56,553 nucleotides of DNA from positions 1-56,553 of the IMG/VR virus record IMGVR_UViG_3300022074_000047; one strand, written 5' to 3'. How positions within the stretch are numbered: the stretch's first letter is position 1; each line of letters begins with the position of its first letter. Source of the stretch: a virus. The position numbers were made by a program, and so were the translations under genes. This document shows, piece by piece, positions 1 through 10,049 of the stretch. The notes below the pieces were generated by a model that had not been told where the DNA came from, searched no databases, and saw only the letters and a program-made list of their open reading frames with translations.

Positions 1-2
1 TT

Positions 3-131
3 TCCATCTTTATAACGCTTAATAATTCAAACGCATTGATGTCTGTCCCTATGGATGAGGGTAATTCAGACTATCAAGAGATACTTAAACAAGTAAAGGA
101 AGGCACACTGACCATCAAGGACGCTGACTAA
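3..131 (+). CDS. C-terminal end of a short tail-region protein (partial)
   Basis: An open frame enters from the left edge and ends at TAA 129-131; 42 residues are visible. It contains the acidic stretch PMDEGNSDYQEILKQV followed by a short tail. Small proteins with a D-E-x-N-x-D-Y-Q-E motif are often found beside fibre genes in marine phages, but their function is unknown. The stop overlaps the next ATG by one base, which suggests translational coupling. The start lies outside the window. Confidence 0.6.
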   Translation, partial: SIFITLNNSNALMSVPMDEGNSDYQEILKQVKEGTLTIKDAD

Positions 132-487
132 TGCTTGGCTTTAGCTCCATATCAGAGGTAGCGTTTGCACAGCTACCGGGAGCTTTTGTTCCCTTATCAG
201 GAGTAAACGGAACATCAGCGGTAGGATCTGTTACAACAATAGGGGTAGGCGCAGTAGATGTTACAGGGTTAGCCGGTACAACAGGGTTGGGATCAATCTC
301 TGTGACAGGGGCGGCCAATGTGACATTAACAGGAATTTCTGCTACACTTTCTTTAACAAGTGTTATAGTATGGGGTAAAGTAATTCCTGCTCCGGGAACG
401 TCTTACACGGCTATAACGCCATCGAGCAGCCCAACATGGTCCGAAAAAACCACAGGCGTCTCGCAGACTTGGACAGAAGTAGCATAA
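131..487 (+). CDS. Small threonine/serine/valine-rich tail protein
   Basis: The product is 118 residues, opening MLGFSSISEVAFAQLPG and followed by repeated short Val/Thr/Gly stretches such as VTGLAG, VTGAANVTLTG and ATLSLTS. This looks like a beta-rich repeat of the kind seen in phage structural proteins. It is preceded by a one-base overlap with the upstream stop and followed 10 bases later by a fibre gene, so it probably belongs to the tail operon. No catalytic motif is visible. The structural role is inferred from composition and position. Confidence 0.6.
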   Translation: MLGFSSISEVAFAQLPGAFVPLSGVNGTSAVGSVTTIGVGAVDVTGLAGTTGLGSISVTGAANVTLTGISATLSLTSVIVWGKVIPAPGTSYTAITPSSSPTWSEKTTGVSQTWTEVA

Positions 488-497
488 GAGGTAAGAT

Positions 498-1736
498 ATG
501 GGATCAACATACACAGATAATGGTGGCATAGAAAAGATCGGTCTTGGTGAACAAGCCGGTGCTTGGGGCACCACAACAAATAATAACTTTGATATTGTAG
601 ACAGACTTATAAACGGTGTGGGCACTATAACCCTGTCTGGTACAACACATACTTTAACCACGAGTGACGGTAGCTTGTCGGATGGTATGTTTAAGGTTTT
701 GGTATTAGCCGGATCGCCCTCTGGCACAAACACAATTACTATTAGCCCAAACAATGCAGACAAACTCTATTTTGTTAAGAACGGCACAAGTCAAACGGCG
801 ACTTTTACGCAAGGATCAGGCGCTGACGTTAGTGTGGCCGCGGGTAAGGGCGCTATTGTTTTCGCAGATGGTGCAGGTTCTGGAGCTGCCGTAACAGACC
901 TAACCGCTTTATTTGTAAACAGTCAGGCTATAGATGGTGCCGTGATTGGGGGTACAACACCGGCCGCAGGTACATTTACCACTGTAACAGCAAACACCTC
1001 TATTTTACCGGATACCTCTGGAGGTGCCGATATTGGATCTACCTCCGCAGAGTTTGGTGACATCTATATTGCTGACGATAAAAAAATACATTTCGGTAAC
1101 GATCAAGACGCTACTATTGAGTATGACGAGGATGGCACAGATAAGCTTGTTGTTACAGGTAGTGTAACGTTTGCCGATGGCTCTACTGATGTGGACATTG
1201 CCTCCCATGATACCTCAAATGGGTTGAAGCTTGGAGGCACATTGGTTACAGCCACCGCTGCTGAATTAAATATTATGGACGGTGTTACAGCCACGAAAGA
1301 TGAATTGAATCTTATGGATGGTGTTACGGCTACTACCGCCGAGTTAAATCACACCGATGGTGTAACCAGTAATATACAGACACAATTAAATGCAAGGTTG
1401 ACCTCGGTAGGAGCAACAGATCCTATAGAGTCTTCGGGAGGTACTACACCGACTATTTCTATAAAGAATGACTTTCTACAAAACTCGTCATCCGCAATAT
1501 CCTCTAGCACTGCCACAAGTTTTACGGCGAGCACCTACCCCACATTTATTTCGGGTAGAACTACAAGTTCCGGTGGGGGCGACTTTACCGTCACTATTGG
1601 AGGTTCCGCACACACTTTAAGTATGCGCGATGGTGATGGTGGCACCTTTGATGTTTTCGCTACTTTATTGCCCGCAGGTGCTACTATATCCGGCAATCAG
1701 TTTACTTACGTAGCTGTTCAACTAAGGCCCGGCTGA
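498..1736 (+). CDS. Tail fibre-like protein with ELN-DGV repeats
   Basis: This 412-residue, low-complexity, Thr/Ser/Gly-rich protein has the make-up of a trimeric fibre. Around residues 250-295 it carries three tandem copies of an 11-residue unit of the form AELNxMDGVTA, a repeat common in marine phage fibres. The N-terminus (GIEKIGLGEQAGAWGTTTNNN) resembles virion-anchoring ends of phage fibres. A ribosome binding site (GAGGTAAG) precedes ATG 498, and the stop overlaps the next ATG. A receptor-contacting role is inferred; the receptor is unknown. Confidence 0.7.
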   Translation: MGSTYTDNGGIEKIGLGEQAGAWGTTTNNNFDIVDRLINGVGTITLSGTTHTLTTSDGSLSDGMFKVLVLAGSPSGTNTITISPNNADKLYFVKNGTSQTATFTQGSGADVSVAAGKGAIVFADGAGSGAAVTDLTALFVNSQAIDGAVIGGTTPAAGTFTTVTANTSILPDTSGGADIGSTSAEFGDIYIADDKKIHFGNDQDATIEYDEDGTDKLVVTGSVTFADGSTDVDIASHDTSNGLKLGGTLVTATAAELNIMDGVTATKDELNLMDGVTATTAELNHTDGVTSNIQTQLNARLTSVGATDPIESSGGTTPTISIKNDFLQNSSSAISSSTATSFTASTYPTFISGRTTSSGGGDFTVTIGGSAHTLSMRDGDGGTFDVFATLLPAGATISGNQFTYVAVQLRPG

Positions 1737-4072
1737 TGCCCTTAACTGCGCTTAAATTTAAACCCGGTATCAATAGAGAATCAACGTCATATTCTAATGA
1801 GGGCGGTTGGTTTAATGGCGATAAGATACGTTTTCGGTTTGGTAATGTAGAAAAGATAGGCGGGTGGTCCACGTACAGTGACAACACGTTTTTAGGCACC
1901 TGTCGTGCATTGTTTAGTTGGGTGGCTTTGGATGCTACAAAATATCTAGGTATAGGCACAAATCTTAAATATTATATAGCCGATGGTGGTCAGTATAACG
2001 ATATCACACCTGTGCGTTCTACAACCGGTGCGGGGGATGTAACCTTTGCGGCAACAAATGGGAGTTCTGTTATTACGGTAACCGATGCGGCTCACGGCGC
2101 TAATCTAAATGATTTTGTTACGTTTTCTGCCGCTGCATCGTTGGGCGGTAATGTTACGGCAGCAATACTAAACGCTGAACATCAAATAACGGCTGTTACA
2201 AACAACAATATATACAGCATTACTGTAAGTGTTACAGCAAACGGATCGGACACAGGCAACGGTGGTAGCTCTACCGTAGGTGCCTATCAGGTAAACACGG
2301 GCCTCGATACAAACTTCTTTGGCACAGGTTGGGGTGCCGGTGTATGGAACGGTGTGGATACCAACGAGATTACAACAACTTTAAACGAAGATCTTGATGC
2401 GTCGGAAACAGGTGTAGATGTCACAAGTGCCACGGGTATGTCTACCTCTGACGTTATAGATGTTGGTGGCGAGCTCATGTTGATTAGTGGTATTTCGACC
2501 AACACACTTACCGTTACACGAGCTCATGGCGGTACAACTGCGGCGGTTCATTCTGACGGGGAGCTTGTACGCTTAGTTTTGGGCAACGCAACAACAGCCG
2601 ACGACACGGTAACTTTGATAAACGATGGTAGCGGCTTATCAGCAACAGCTACGACGGTGACGGTAGACTCCGCGGCAAACTTTACGGCCACCGGTTATAT
2701 CAAGATAAATGACGAGATTATTGAATACACAGGCAAGACCTCTACCACCTTTACGGGGTTGATACGGGGCTCGCTTAGTACAACAGCCGCAGCACACGTG
2801 GACAATGATGCTGTAATAGAAGCCGCTTTTGGTTGGGGTATGCCGGCAGAAGGCACAGTATCGGGGGCGGTGTTAACAAATTGGACGCACGATAACTTTG
2901 GTGAGGACTTATTATTAAATATCAAAAACGGCGGTATATTCTATTGGGACAGAACAGCGGGTACCTCATCACGGGCCGTGGCCCTTTCTTCATTATCAGG
3001 GTCTAATCTAGCGCCAACGGTTGCCAAACAAATTATGGTATCGGACCAAGACCGTCATGTTATAGCCTTTGGTTGTGACGGCGAGACATCAATCGGGACA
3101 CAAGACCCTCTACTTATACGCTTTGGTTCACAAGAAAGCTTACTTGATTTTCAAACATCGCCGACAAATACAGCGGGAGAGCTTCGAATATCCACCGGTT
3201 CGGAGATTGTGGTGGCCATACAGACCAAGCAGCAAATACTGGTATTTACCGATGTATCCCTTCACGGTATGCAGTTCTTGGGGCCACCCTTTACCTTTGG
3301 TCTGACCGAGATATCACGAAATATTACAATAGCCAGTCCAAACGCAGCGGTTGCTGTGAATGACTTTGTATTCTGGATGGGATCAAAAGAGTTCTATGTA
3401 TACGGCGGTACCGTGCAACGCCTACCCTGCACCGTGTTGGATTATGTGTTTAGTGATTTTAACCGGGACCAGATAGGTAAGGTATATTCGGGGCACAACA
3501 GTTCTTATGGTGAGGTATGGTGGTTTTATCCATCGAAGAGCAGCAACACAAATGACAGATATGTAATATATAATTATCAGGAGAAGCTCTGGTACTTTGG
3601 CACATTAAACCGCACCGCATGGGTGGATCGCGGTATTAATCAGTATCCGATAGCCGCGAGCACTGACAATAAATTATATTACCACGAGTTTGGGCAGGAT
3701 GACGGTAGCACTAATCCTCCTTCTGCTATATCGGCCAATGTAGAATCCAGTCAAATGGACATTGGTGACGGCGAAAAATTTACACTAGTTCGTCGTGTTC
3801 TGCCTGATATCACGTTTAGAGACAGCACAAATGAGACACCGCGTGTCAATATGGTTGTAAAAACCCGTAATTTTCCGGGGGTCACGTTTAACGAAACAGC
3901 CAGTAATCAAGTAGCGCAGTCTGTATCATCACCTGTCGAGCTCTTTACCGAGCAGCTTCATGTACGGTTACGCGGTCGTTCTTTTGCTTTTCGTGTTGAA
4001 AGTGACGTTACCGGTGTTATGTGGAGACTAGGCACACCAAGACTTGATGTAAGACCAGATGGACGTAGATAA
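1736..4072 (+). CDS. Large neck/tail tube protein, nozzle-like
   Basis: The 778-residue protein opens LKFKPGINRESTSYSNEGGW, then a GDKIRFRFGNVEKIGGW segment. This opening is widely shared by large tail proteins of short-tailed phages that fill the T7 gp12 / SU10 nozzle position. The middle contains repeated beta-rich modules with TTLNEDLDASETGVDVTSA and LIRGSL stretches. The C-terminal half (QDRHVIAFGCDGE, LIRFGSQESLLDFQ, HNSSYGEVWWFYPS) resembles a propeller-like region. It probably closes or extends the tail channel. The family resemblance is clear, but the exact name is inferred. It overlaps the genes on both sides by one or two bases. Confidence 0.7.
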   Translation: MPLTALKFKPGINRESTSYSNEGGWFNGDKIRFRFGNVEKIGGWSTYSDNTFLGTCRALFSWVALDATKYLGIGTNLKYYIADGGQYNDITPVRSTTGAGDVTFAATNGSSVITVTDAAHGANLNDFVTFSAAASLGGNVTAAILNAEHQITAVTNNNIYSITVSVTANGSDTGNGGSSTVGAYQVNTGLDTNFFGTGWGAGVWNGVDTNEITTTLNEDLDASETGVDVTSATGMSTSDVIDVGGELMLISGISTNTLTVTRAHGGTTAAVHSDGELVRLVLGNATTADDTVTLINDGSGLSATATTVTVDSAANFTATGYIKINDEIIEYTGKTSTTFTGLIRGSLSTTAAAHVDNDAVIEAAFGWGMPAEGTVSGAVLTNWTHDNFGEDLLLNIKNGGIFYWDRTAGTSSRAVALSSLSGSNLAPTVAKQIMVSDQDRHVIAFGCDGETSIGTQDPLLIRFGSQESLLDFQTSPTNTAGELRISTGSEIVVAIQTKQQILVFTDVSLHGMQFLGPPFTFGLTEISRNITIASPNAAVAVNDFVFWMGSKEFYVYGGTVQRLPCTVLDYVFSDFNRDQIGKVYSGHNSSYGEVWWFYPSKSSNTNDRYVIYNYQEKLWYFGTLNRTAWVDRGINQYPIAASTDNKLYYHEFGQDDGSTNPPSAISANVESSQMDIGDGEKFTLVRRVLPDITFRDSTNETPRVNMVVKTRNFPGVTFNETASNQVAQSVSSPVELFTEQLHVRLRGRSFAFRVESDVTGVMWRLGTPRLDVRPDGRR

Positions 4073-4374
4073 TGAGCACACGTAATATACCCGCACCGTT
4101 TTTTCCTTATCCACCACAACAATACGATGCGAATTACTTTTCGGATATAGTAAGATCTTTTGCTTTGTTTGTTGAGCAACAGCGCAATCCCGGCGAATCA
4201 CGGGCCACGAAACTGACCTTTACTAATTTACCGTCGGGCCATGACAAAGATTTAGAGAACGGCGCCTTGTTTGAAGTTGACGGATTTGTTAAGATAAGTA
4301 AGGTAGACCGACCACATTGCGCTAGTAATTCAGCGACAAGTGGGTTAGGATCAGTTACGGTAACCATAGGATAG
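4072..4374 (+). CDS. Small tail-associated protein, function unknown
   Basis: The product has 100 residues and an N-terminal proline/tyrosine-rich segment (IPAPFFPYPPQQYDANYF), followed by a short helix and a beta-rich end (GLGSVTVTIG). It lies between the nozzle-like gene and the first internal virion protein, with a stop-start overlap upstream and two bases to the next start. A minor structural role is likely from context only. Confidence 0.55.
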   Translation: MSTRNIPAPFFPYPPQQYDANYFSDIVRSFALFVEQQRNPGESRATKLTFTNLPSGHDKDLENGALFEVDGFVKISKVDRPHCASNSATSGLGSVTVTIG

Positions 4375-4376
4375 AC

Positions 4377-5816
4377 ATGGCTGAAGCACTTAAAACCTTT
4401 TCATTTCCAGTCGGCGGTATCGCTGACTTCTATCTGGAAGACCACGAAAAAGAAGCTTTATATAAAGAGAAGGCCCAAGAAAACTTTGGCTCGGACGGCT
4501 TAGGCGCTATCCAAGATGTTGCAGTGCGCATGGCCTCCTACGGCCGCTACGGTGATGACAAGCTCGTTCATGCTGAAACAGGCGAGCTTGTTGTCCCGAA
4601 GGCACTTATAGATAAAAATCCAAAACTAAAAGACTCTATCTTTAATCACCTTAAAGATATGGGTATCGAAGACCCAGAAAGATATGTAGTGGGCACTAAT
4701 TCCAACTCTATAAACCCTGAGACGGGTTTACCTGAGTTTTTTCTAAAGGATATATTTGATAAGGTCGGCGATGTCATACGTAAAGTAGCCAAGCCTGTAT
4801 TGACGATAGCCGGTGCTTACTTTCTTGGTCCTGTTTATGGGTCTGCAATCGGCGCAGGTATTGGCGGTTTAATACAAGGTGAAAGTTTAGAAGAGGCTTT
4901 TGGTAGTGCTCTTACTGCCGGTGCGGTAGGCGGAGCAGGGTCGTTCCTAGCCGGAGGAGCGGAAGGTGCAAAAGCAGCATTCACAACAAATCCTTTTGGC
5001 GATCAAACAAAACTCGCTCAGATATTATCGCCGCCAAAAACGATGACAGATGTTACGGGAGCAACAAAAGTCAATGTTCCTACTAAAAAACCTACTGTTT
5101 TAGACCAAGTAAAAGCTGATGCAAAAATAACACAACAAGCAGATTCGGGTATATCTGACTTGATGAAAGATCCACGCTTTACAAATCCAACTACAGGAGA
5201 AAATATACCCGTTCAACAAACAGGGTTTGTGGAAAATTTAAAACAAGGTAACCTTCAAGAAGCTTTTTTTCCTTCAAAACAAGTTTCTGCACTTGACGTT
5301 ATGAATCAAAACCCCGGCATGAAAATAGAGGAGGCTACAAAACTTGCAAACGCTGCTAACACAAGAGGGTTTTTAAGTAGCAATGTCGGTAATATAGCGG
5401 CAGGGACTACCTTAGCCGCAGCAGGTGGTTTCTTTGATGCGCCTGAAGTAGATGAGCTTGAGGATTTTAAAACAGGTCAGGATCTTATAGATAAAAACAG
5501 AGGTAAGTATATCGTGCAGGGCACCGATATTGTAGGCGCACAACCCCCGTTCATGGTCCCGACACGATTTGGGTTTAGCCCGAGCCCACCAGTGCAGTAT
5601 GCGGCTGAGGGAGGAGAGGCTTTTCCACGACGCAACGGTGGCATAGGTATGGACGAAGGAACGCAGGGTAAAGACAGTGTAAGAGCCATGTTAATGCCCG
5701 GTGAGTTTGTAATGACAACGGATGCGGTAAACGGTGCCGGTGGCGGTAATAATGAAAAAGGTATACAAAATATGTATGCGATGATGCGTAACTTTGAAGC
5801 AAAGGCGAGGGCGTAA
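4377..5816 (+). CDS. Internal virion (ejection-type) protein with hydrophobic segments
   Basis: The protein is 479 residues. An N-terminal globular part is followed by a glycine/alanine-rich hydrophobic stretch at about residues 140-168 and another at about 178-195, as expected for a protein that may insert into a membrane during DNA delivery. The C-terminus holds a conserved phage signature: EGGEAFPRRNGGI, then KDSVRAMLMPGEFVMTTDAV and a helical tail. This signature recurs in virion proteins of marine phages just upstream of other ejection proteins. The role is inferred from position and composition. Confidence 0.6.
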   Translation: MAEALKTFSFPVGGIADFYLEDHEKEALYKEKAQENFGSDGLGAIQDVAVRMASYGRYGDDKLVHAETGELVVPKALIDKNPKLKDSIFNHLKDMGIEDPERYVVGTNSNSINPETGLPEFFLKDIFDKVGDVIRKVAKPVLTIAGAYFLGPVYGSAIGAGIGGLIQGESLEEAFGSALTAGAVGGAGSFLAGGAEGAKAAFTTNPFGDQTKLAQILSPPKTMTDVTGATKVNVPTKKPTVLDQVKADAKITQQADSGISDLMKDPRFTNPTTGENIPVQQTGFVENLKQGNLQEAFFPSKQVSALDVMNQNPGMKIEEATKLANAANTRGFLSSNVGNIAAGTTLAAAGGFFDAPEVDELEDFKTGQDLIDKNRGKYIVQGTDIVGAQPPFMVPTRFGFSPSPPVQYAAEGGEAFPRRNGGIGMDEGTQGKDSVRAMLMPGEFVMTTDAVNGAGGGNNEKGIQNMYAMMRNFEAKARA

Positions 5817-6757
5817 TGGCGACTGAAACACAAACCCAGATTGCGAGAGAGGCCCCAGAAATAGAGGCCTATAAACTTGGTTTACTTGAAAGCGCAAAGA
5901 AACTAGCGGATCAAAGAATAACAGTGCCTAAACAGATGGTTGCGGGTATGTCCGGTCTACAGGACGCCGCGCTAACTGCCGCCTCACCGGCAAGCGGTGG
6001 TATTGGTGGCTATCAACAGTTTATTCAAGGCGCAAAAACAACCATGGACCAAGTACCGGGAATGGTGACAAGTGCTGTAGGTGATGCCGGCACTATGTAT
6101 AGAACAGGGGCCAGTGGTGTAACGGGCGATCAAATGTCTCAGTACATGAACCCTTACCAACAAGCTGTTTTTGATGAGATAAACCGGTCTTTTGATACAC
6201 AATCCGCGCAAGCCGGACTACAGGCCGCGCAAGCCGGTGCGTTTGGGGGCAGTCGAGCAGGCATCCAACAGACCGAAATAGGTAGAAACCGAGCGCAGGC
6301 GTTGGCACAAGCGCAAGCTCAAAACTTTTTACAGGCGCAACAGGCGTCAGAGCGTGAGAGAGCTAGGCAGCTACAGGCCGCACAGGGTATTGGTGCGTTA
6401 GGGCTACAAGGCGCAAGCACTCTTGGACAGCTTGGGGTACAAAGAGCCGGAATCGGTGAGTTAGCACAGCAAAGTGCGTTGAGAGATATACAAACACAGT
6501 TTCAACTTGGTAAACAGCAACAGTTGCAGCAACAGGCTGAGTTGGAAGCAAAGCGTAAGAGCGATATGGCACAGCTTTATGAGCCCTATCAACGTCTTGG
6601 TTTCTTGTCTGATATATACAAAGGGGCTCCAACATCACAAATGACACTATCTCAGGTACAACGTCCCGATGTATCTCCGGCGCAACAGTTGTTTGGTCTG
6701 GGTGTAGCAGGATTGTCCGCGTATGGCGGGGCTAAACAGGCGGGGTTATTCGGATGA
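5816..6757 (+). CDS. Glutamine/alanine-rich internal virion protein
   Basis: This 313-residue protein is dominated by a long Gln/Ala helix (about residues 130-250, with repeated QAQ and LQ motifs), typical of phage internal or ejection proteins. A conserved segment, MNPYQQAVFDEINRSFD, followed by QAGAFGGSR, is frequent in marine podovirus-like genomes. It sits between two other internal proteins with ATG/stop overlaps, so the three are probably co-translated. No enzyme motif is seen. Confidence 0.6.
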   Translation: MATETQTQIAREAPEIEAYKLGLLESAKKLADQRITVPKQMVAGMSGLQDAALTAASPASGGIGGYQQFIQGAKTTMDQVPGMVTSAVGDAGTMYRTGASGVTGDQMSQYMNPYQQAVFDEINRSFDTQSAQAGLQAAQAGAFGGSRAGIQQTEIGRNRAQALAQAQAQNFLQAQQASERERARQLQAAQGIGALGLQGASTLGQLGVQRAGIGELAQQSALRDIQTQFQLGKQQQLQQQAELEAKRKSDMAQLYEPYQRLGFLSDIYKGAPTSQMTLSQVQRPDVSPAQQLFGLGVAGLSAYGGAKQAGLFG

Positions 6758-9700
6758 GCTCTCCTCCACCAATATTTATGGGCGATATGGACCAGTATAT
6801 GCGCGATAAAGCAAGCTACGAACTTGCTCAAGAACGGCATAGAAATTCCTTACCCTCCTTGGACACCCTTGGGAGTTTCTTTGGAAGAGAAAGACAACCT
6901 ATGGTAGCCACCCCTGCGGTAAACGATATGAGGATGGACGGAATTGGTATGATGCAGGCAGGGCAATCAGGTCCGTTGTCCGGGTTGGGTCAATATTTAA
7001 ACCAAGAGTTAGCACAAGAAAACCAAGGTGAGGTGAACGAATTTATAGGAGAGGTAGGCGATATGGCAAATCAACGATTTGGAGTGGATCTTGGCTCTGT
7101 GGGCCAACGTCCGATGTTTGATGTGGGCAGGCCCGTACAAGCTTATGCAGACGGAGGCGCAGCGTTTCCTGATCTTAGCGGTGACGGCAAGATAACCCAA
7201 AAAGATATACTAATGGGACGCGGTGTAATAGAGAAACAATACGGTGGACCAATAGGTATGGCCCAAGGTGGTGATATATTTGAGGCCGTGACAGGTATAC
7301 CTTTTTCTTCTTTAAATAACTTGCCTCCTGCACAAAGAGAGATCGCTCTACAAAAGTTTGAACAGTATCAGCTTTCTCAAGAAACAGAAAGAGCTATGCA
7401 ACAAGCACAAGCTCTTCAAAAAAACGTAGAGGGTAGAGGAGCACAGTTAGAAGGTCTAAATGAACAAATGCGGTTTTTGGATAGAGGTGTTCAAGATCTA
7501 CAAAACTTTCAAGAAGGGGGAATGGCTATGCCAATGCCGCCACAAGCGCCTCCGATGCCAATGCCTGCACCAGAACAAGCTCCCATGCCTATGGAAGCCC
7601 CACAAGATCAGCTTGATCCAAATGTTGTGCAGAGCGCTCTAGCACAGGCCGCCGGTGGTATAGGAGACTTAGATCAGGCACAGAACTACGAACAGGTTAT
7701 GAACACCATGCGTGGCGATCAGGCCACCCTTGAAGAAAGACGGCAGGAACTAGCCGGAGTTGTCGGGGCGGGTGACGCGGGACAGACACCAGAGTCCGTG
7801 TTGACCTTAGTGCAGCCCGTTATGATGTTGGCAAATGTAGATCAAGGTATTGGTCAGCTTGCACAGCAAGAGATGACGCAACCCATGGAGGGGCCGATGG
7901 CCGGGGGCATAATGTCCACGGTTCCCGAACCGCCGATGACGGAGGCCGGCGGGACTGCTCCCGTAAATTTTAACAAAGGCGGTGAAGTCCGCCCGATACA
8001 ATACCTTGCACCCGGTGGGGTTGCAGGGAATAAACCCTTTGCGAGTCTCAAAGGACAACCCATATCGCCCTTTATTCAGCAAGCTATGGCAGTAAGACAG
8101 CCTTTGTTAAGTGATCCTGCTTCCTTACAACGCCAGAAAGATTTAACTAAAGCACAAATATTATTTGACATTGCAAACACAGCTTTAGCTTTTGCTGCAC
8201 CTATGGAGGGAGAAAGACCCGGGTTGAGTCCGGCGGAAAGATTAGCTATGGCGGCTCGATCAACAAAACTTCCTCAAACTATTGGAGCCCGCGCGCAGGC
8301 TTTAGGCGATAAAGAGGCCGTGCAAGAAGCACAGGATAAGGCAATCATGGCTTCTGCTATAACCTCAGCAGAAACACGATTTGCAACTAAAGAGAAAGCG
8401 GATAGAGATGCTGCCGCTGCGACGGCAAAAGCAGCAGCGGATGCAAAAAAATTAGAAGAAGAAAATGCATTTAAATTAGCTTTTCTCAGAGAAGAAACAG
8501 AACTAGAGAGTAAAAAGAATTTAAAGCTTCAGGCAAATAAGTATGAATTGATTGCTAAAAATGATGTTTTAAATAATCAAATTAAGATTAAGCTTCAAGA
8601 CATGAAAAATGTGCAAAGCGAATCAAATATTAAACTTAAAGGTACATTAGAAGAGGAGTTAGCTAAAAATAATGCGGAAAGAGAAAAAGCTAAAATAGCT
8701 ATCTTAAATGACAATAAAAATGCCCTGTTATCAAAGGAGTTTGAACTTAAAGAAGCGCTTAAGACGGTTACTATAGGTCTTGAAAAAGACGCAAGCCTAG
8801 AATTACAGAATGCAAAATTTGCGCTTGACAAGAAGATAATTAATATTCGTGCTGATATAAAATTAAATGAGTTGGGTTTTAATGCAGAGTTAAATGAAAA
8901 ATCAGACTTAGCAAACCATGAGCGAACGTTACAACGTGATGCGATCAATAATAATTTAAAATCTGAAATAGAAAGTAATAGGCTTGCGCTTGAAAAAAAT
9001 AAATTAGAGCAGAAAACCGCTAATGATAAAGAGTTATTAGAGTTAAAGAAAAAAGAATCAGAGTTAGACGGAAAGAGATTTGAACTTGAAGCTGCGGCAA
9101 GTAAGATGCTTGATGTACCCGGAGAGGATGGAGCTTACGTAACATGGTTATCCAGTAACATAGGTCTAGCAGACGCTTACGCTAATGGCGATACAAACCG
9201 AACACAAAACAATACGATTGAATTAGTTCTTAATAACTTAACCGCCACAAAATCGTCTTGGAGCTCGGCTGACGGAAGTTTTGTAGACAGACCCGGAGGT
9301 CAAATTTCAGAAGATTGGCAAAATGCTATTAACGCAAGAAAAGCAAAGTTTGGAACAAGCCAAAGTTTGCCAAACTCTGCGCTTGAAAAAGAGGTGAATT
9401 TATTACCAAAAATCACGTTTACTGACGACGGTAAGCCCGATTATACAAAGTTTAAAGATAAAGATACCTTTATATTTAATGGAGAAGATTTATCCAAATC
9501 ATTTGGTTTTAATTCTGCTTTTACCCGATTTTTTAATAAAGTAGCCGGTCAAATTAAAGATATATCAGGGTATGGTAGTGGTTACGCCGGCCTTTCCGGT
9601 AAAAATTTATCAAATGCTGATCTAGCTTTGGATAGATTAGCAACAAAAATTATTGCAACCGCAAGAGATGAGTTGAACGGAAGAGTATTTGCCCTTGATC

Positions 9701-10044
9701 TAAATCTTCTACAACAAGATGTAGAAAAATTTACAGGCGCCGCCTTAAAATCAAGTGTGGGCGCCCGTGACGCTCTTATGGCTACAAGAAATAAAATTGC
9801 AATAAGTTATAACAAAGTGATTTCTATGATTAATAATCCAAAAGATTTTTTAAAACCGGATATTACAACAGCAAAACAAAGTAAAGCAGGACTAGAATCA
9901 ATATTAGGTGAACTAACCGGTGCTATAGCTTTATTTGAACGAGGCATAGACGGTAGTGCTGTGGGAGATGCTGAAACGCAAACTTTTCAACAACAACCTA
10001 CGGATAACCAAACTATTTATTTAGATGCAGATCGACCAAGGTAA
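6754..10044 (+). CDS. Large coiled-coil virion protein with EF-hand-like loop
   Basis: The protein has 1096 residues. Residues 140-151 (DLSGDGKITQKD) match a 12-residue EF-hand loop. Residues about 250-290 are rich in Pro and Met (MPMPPQAPPMPMPAP). From about 490 to 790 there is a long Lys/Glu/Ala-rich coiled coil. Two segments (YADGGAAFPDLSGDGKIT and IQYLAPGGVAGNKPF) resemble GG motifs in neighbouring internal proteins. The length and helical content fit an ejection protein in the position of T7 gp15/gp16. Calcium binding is only suggested by the loop. Confidence 0.6.
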   Translation: MSSPPPIFMGDMDQYMRDKASYELAQERHRNSLPSLDTLGSFFGRERQPMVATPAVNDMRMDGIGMMQAGQSGPLSGLGQYLNQELAQENQGEVNEFIGEVGDMANQRFGVDLGSVGQRPMFDVGRPVQAYADGGAAFPDLSGDGKITQKDILMGRGVIEKQYGGPIGMAQGGDIFEAVTGIPFSSLNNLPPAQREIALQKFEQYQLSQETERAMQQAQALQKNVEGRGAQLEGLNEQMRFLDRGVQDLQNFQEGGMAMPMPPQAPPMPMPAPEQAPMPMEAPQDQLDPNVVQSALAQAAGGIGDLDQAQNYEQVMNTMRGDQATLEERRQELAGVVGAGDAGQTPESVLTLVQPVMMLANVDQGIGQLAQQEMTQPMEGPMAGGIMSTVPEPPMTEAGGTAPVNFNKGGEVRPIQYLAPGGVAGNKPFASLKGQPISPFIQQAMAVRQPLLSDPASLQRQKDLTKAQILFDIANTALAFAAPMEGERPGLSPAERLAMAARSTKLPQTIGARAQALGDKEAVQEAQDKAIMASAITSAETRFATKEKADRDAAAATAKAAADAKKLEEENAFKLAFLREETELESKKNLKLQANKYELIAKNDVLNNQIKIKLQDMKNVQSESNIKLKGTLEEELAKNNAEREKAKIAILNDNKNALLSKEFELKEALKTVTIGLEKDASLELQNAKFALDKKIINIRADIKLNELGFNAELNEKSDLANHERTLQRDAINNNLKSEIESNRLALEKNKLEQKTANDKELLELKKKESELDGKRFELEAAASKMLDVPGEDGAYVTWLSSNIGLADAYANGDTNRTQNNTIELVLNNLTATKSSWSSADGSFVDRPGGQISEDWQNAINARKAKFGTSQSLPNSALEKEVNLLPKITFTDDGKPDYTKFKDKDTFIFNGEDLSKSFGFNSAFTRFFNKVAGQIKDISGYGSGYAGLSGKNLSNADLALDRLATKIIATARDELNGRVFALDLNLLQQDVEKFTGAALKSSVGARDALMATRNKIAISYNKVISMINNPKDFLKPDITTAKQSKAGLESILGELTGAIALFERGIDGSAVGDAETQTFQQQPTDNQTIYLDADRPR

Positions 10045-10049
10045 TAATA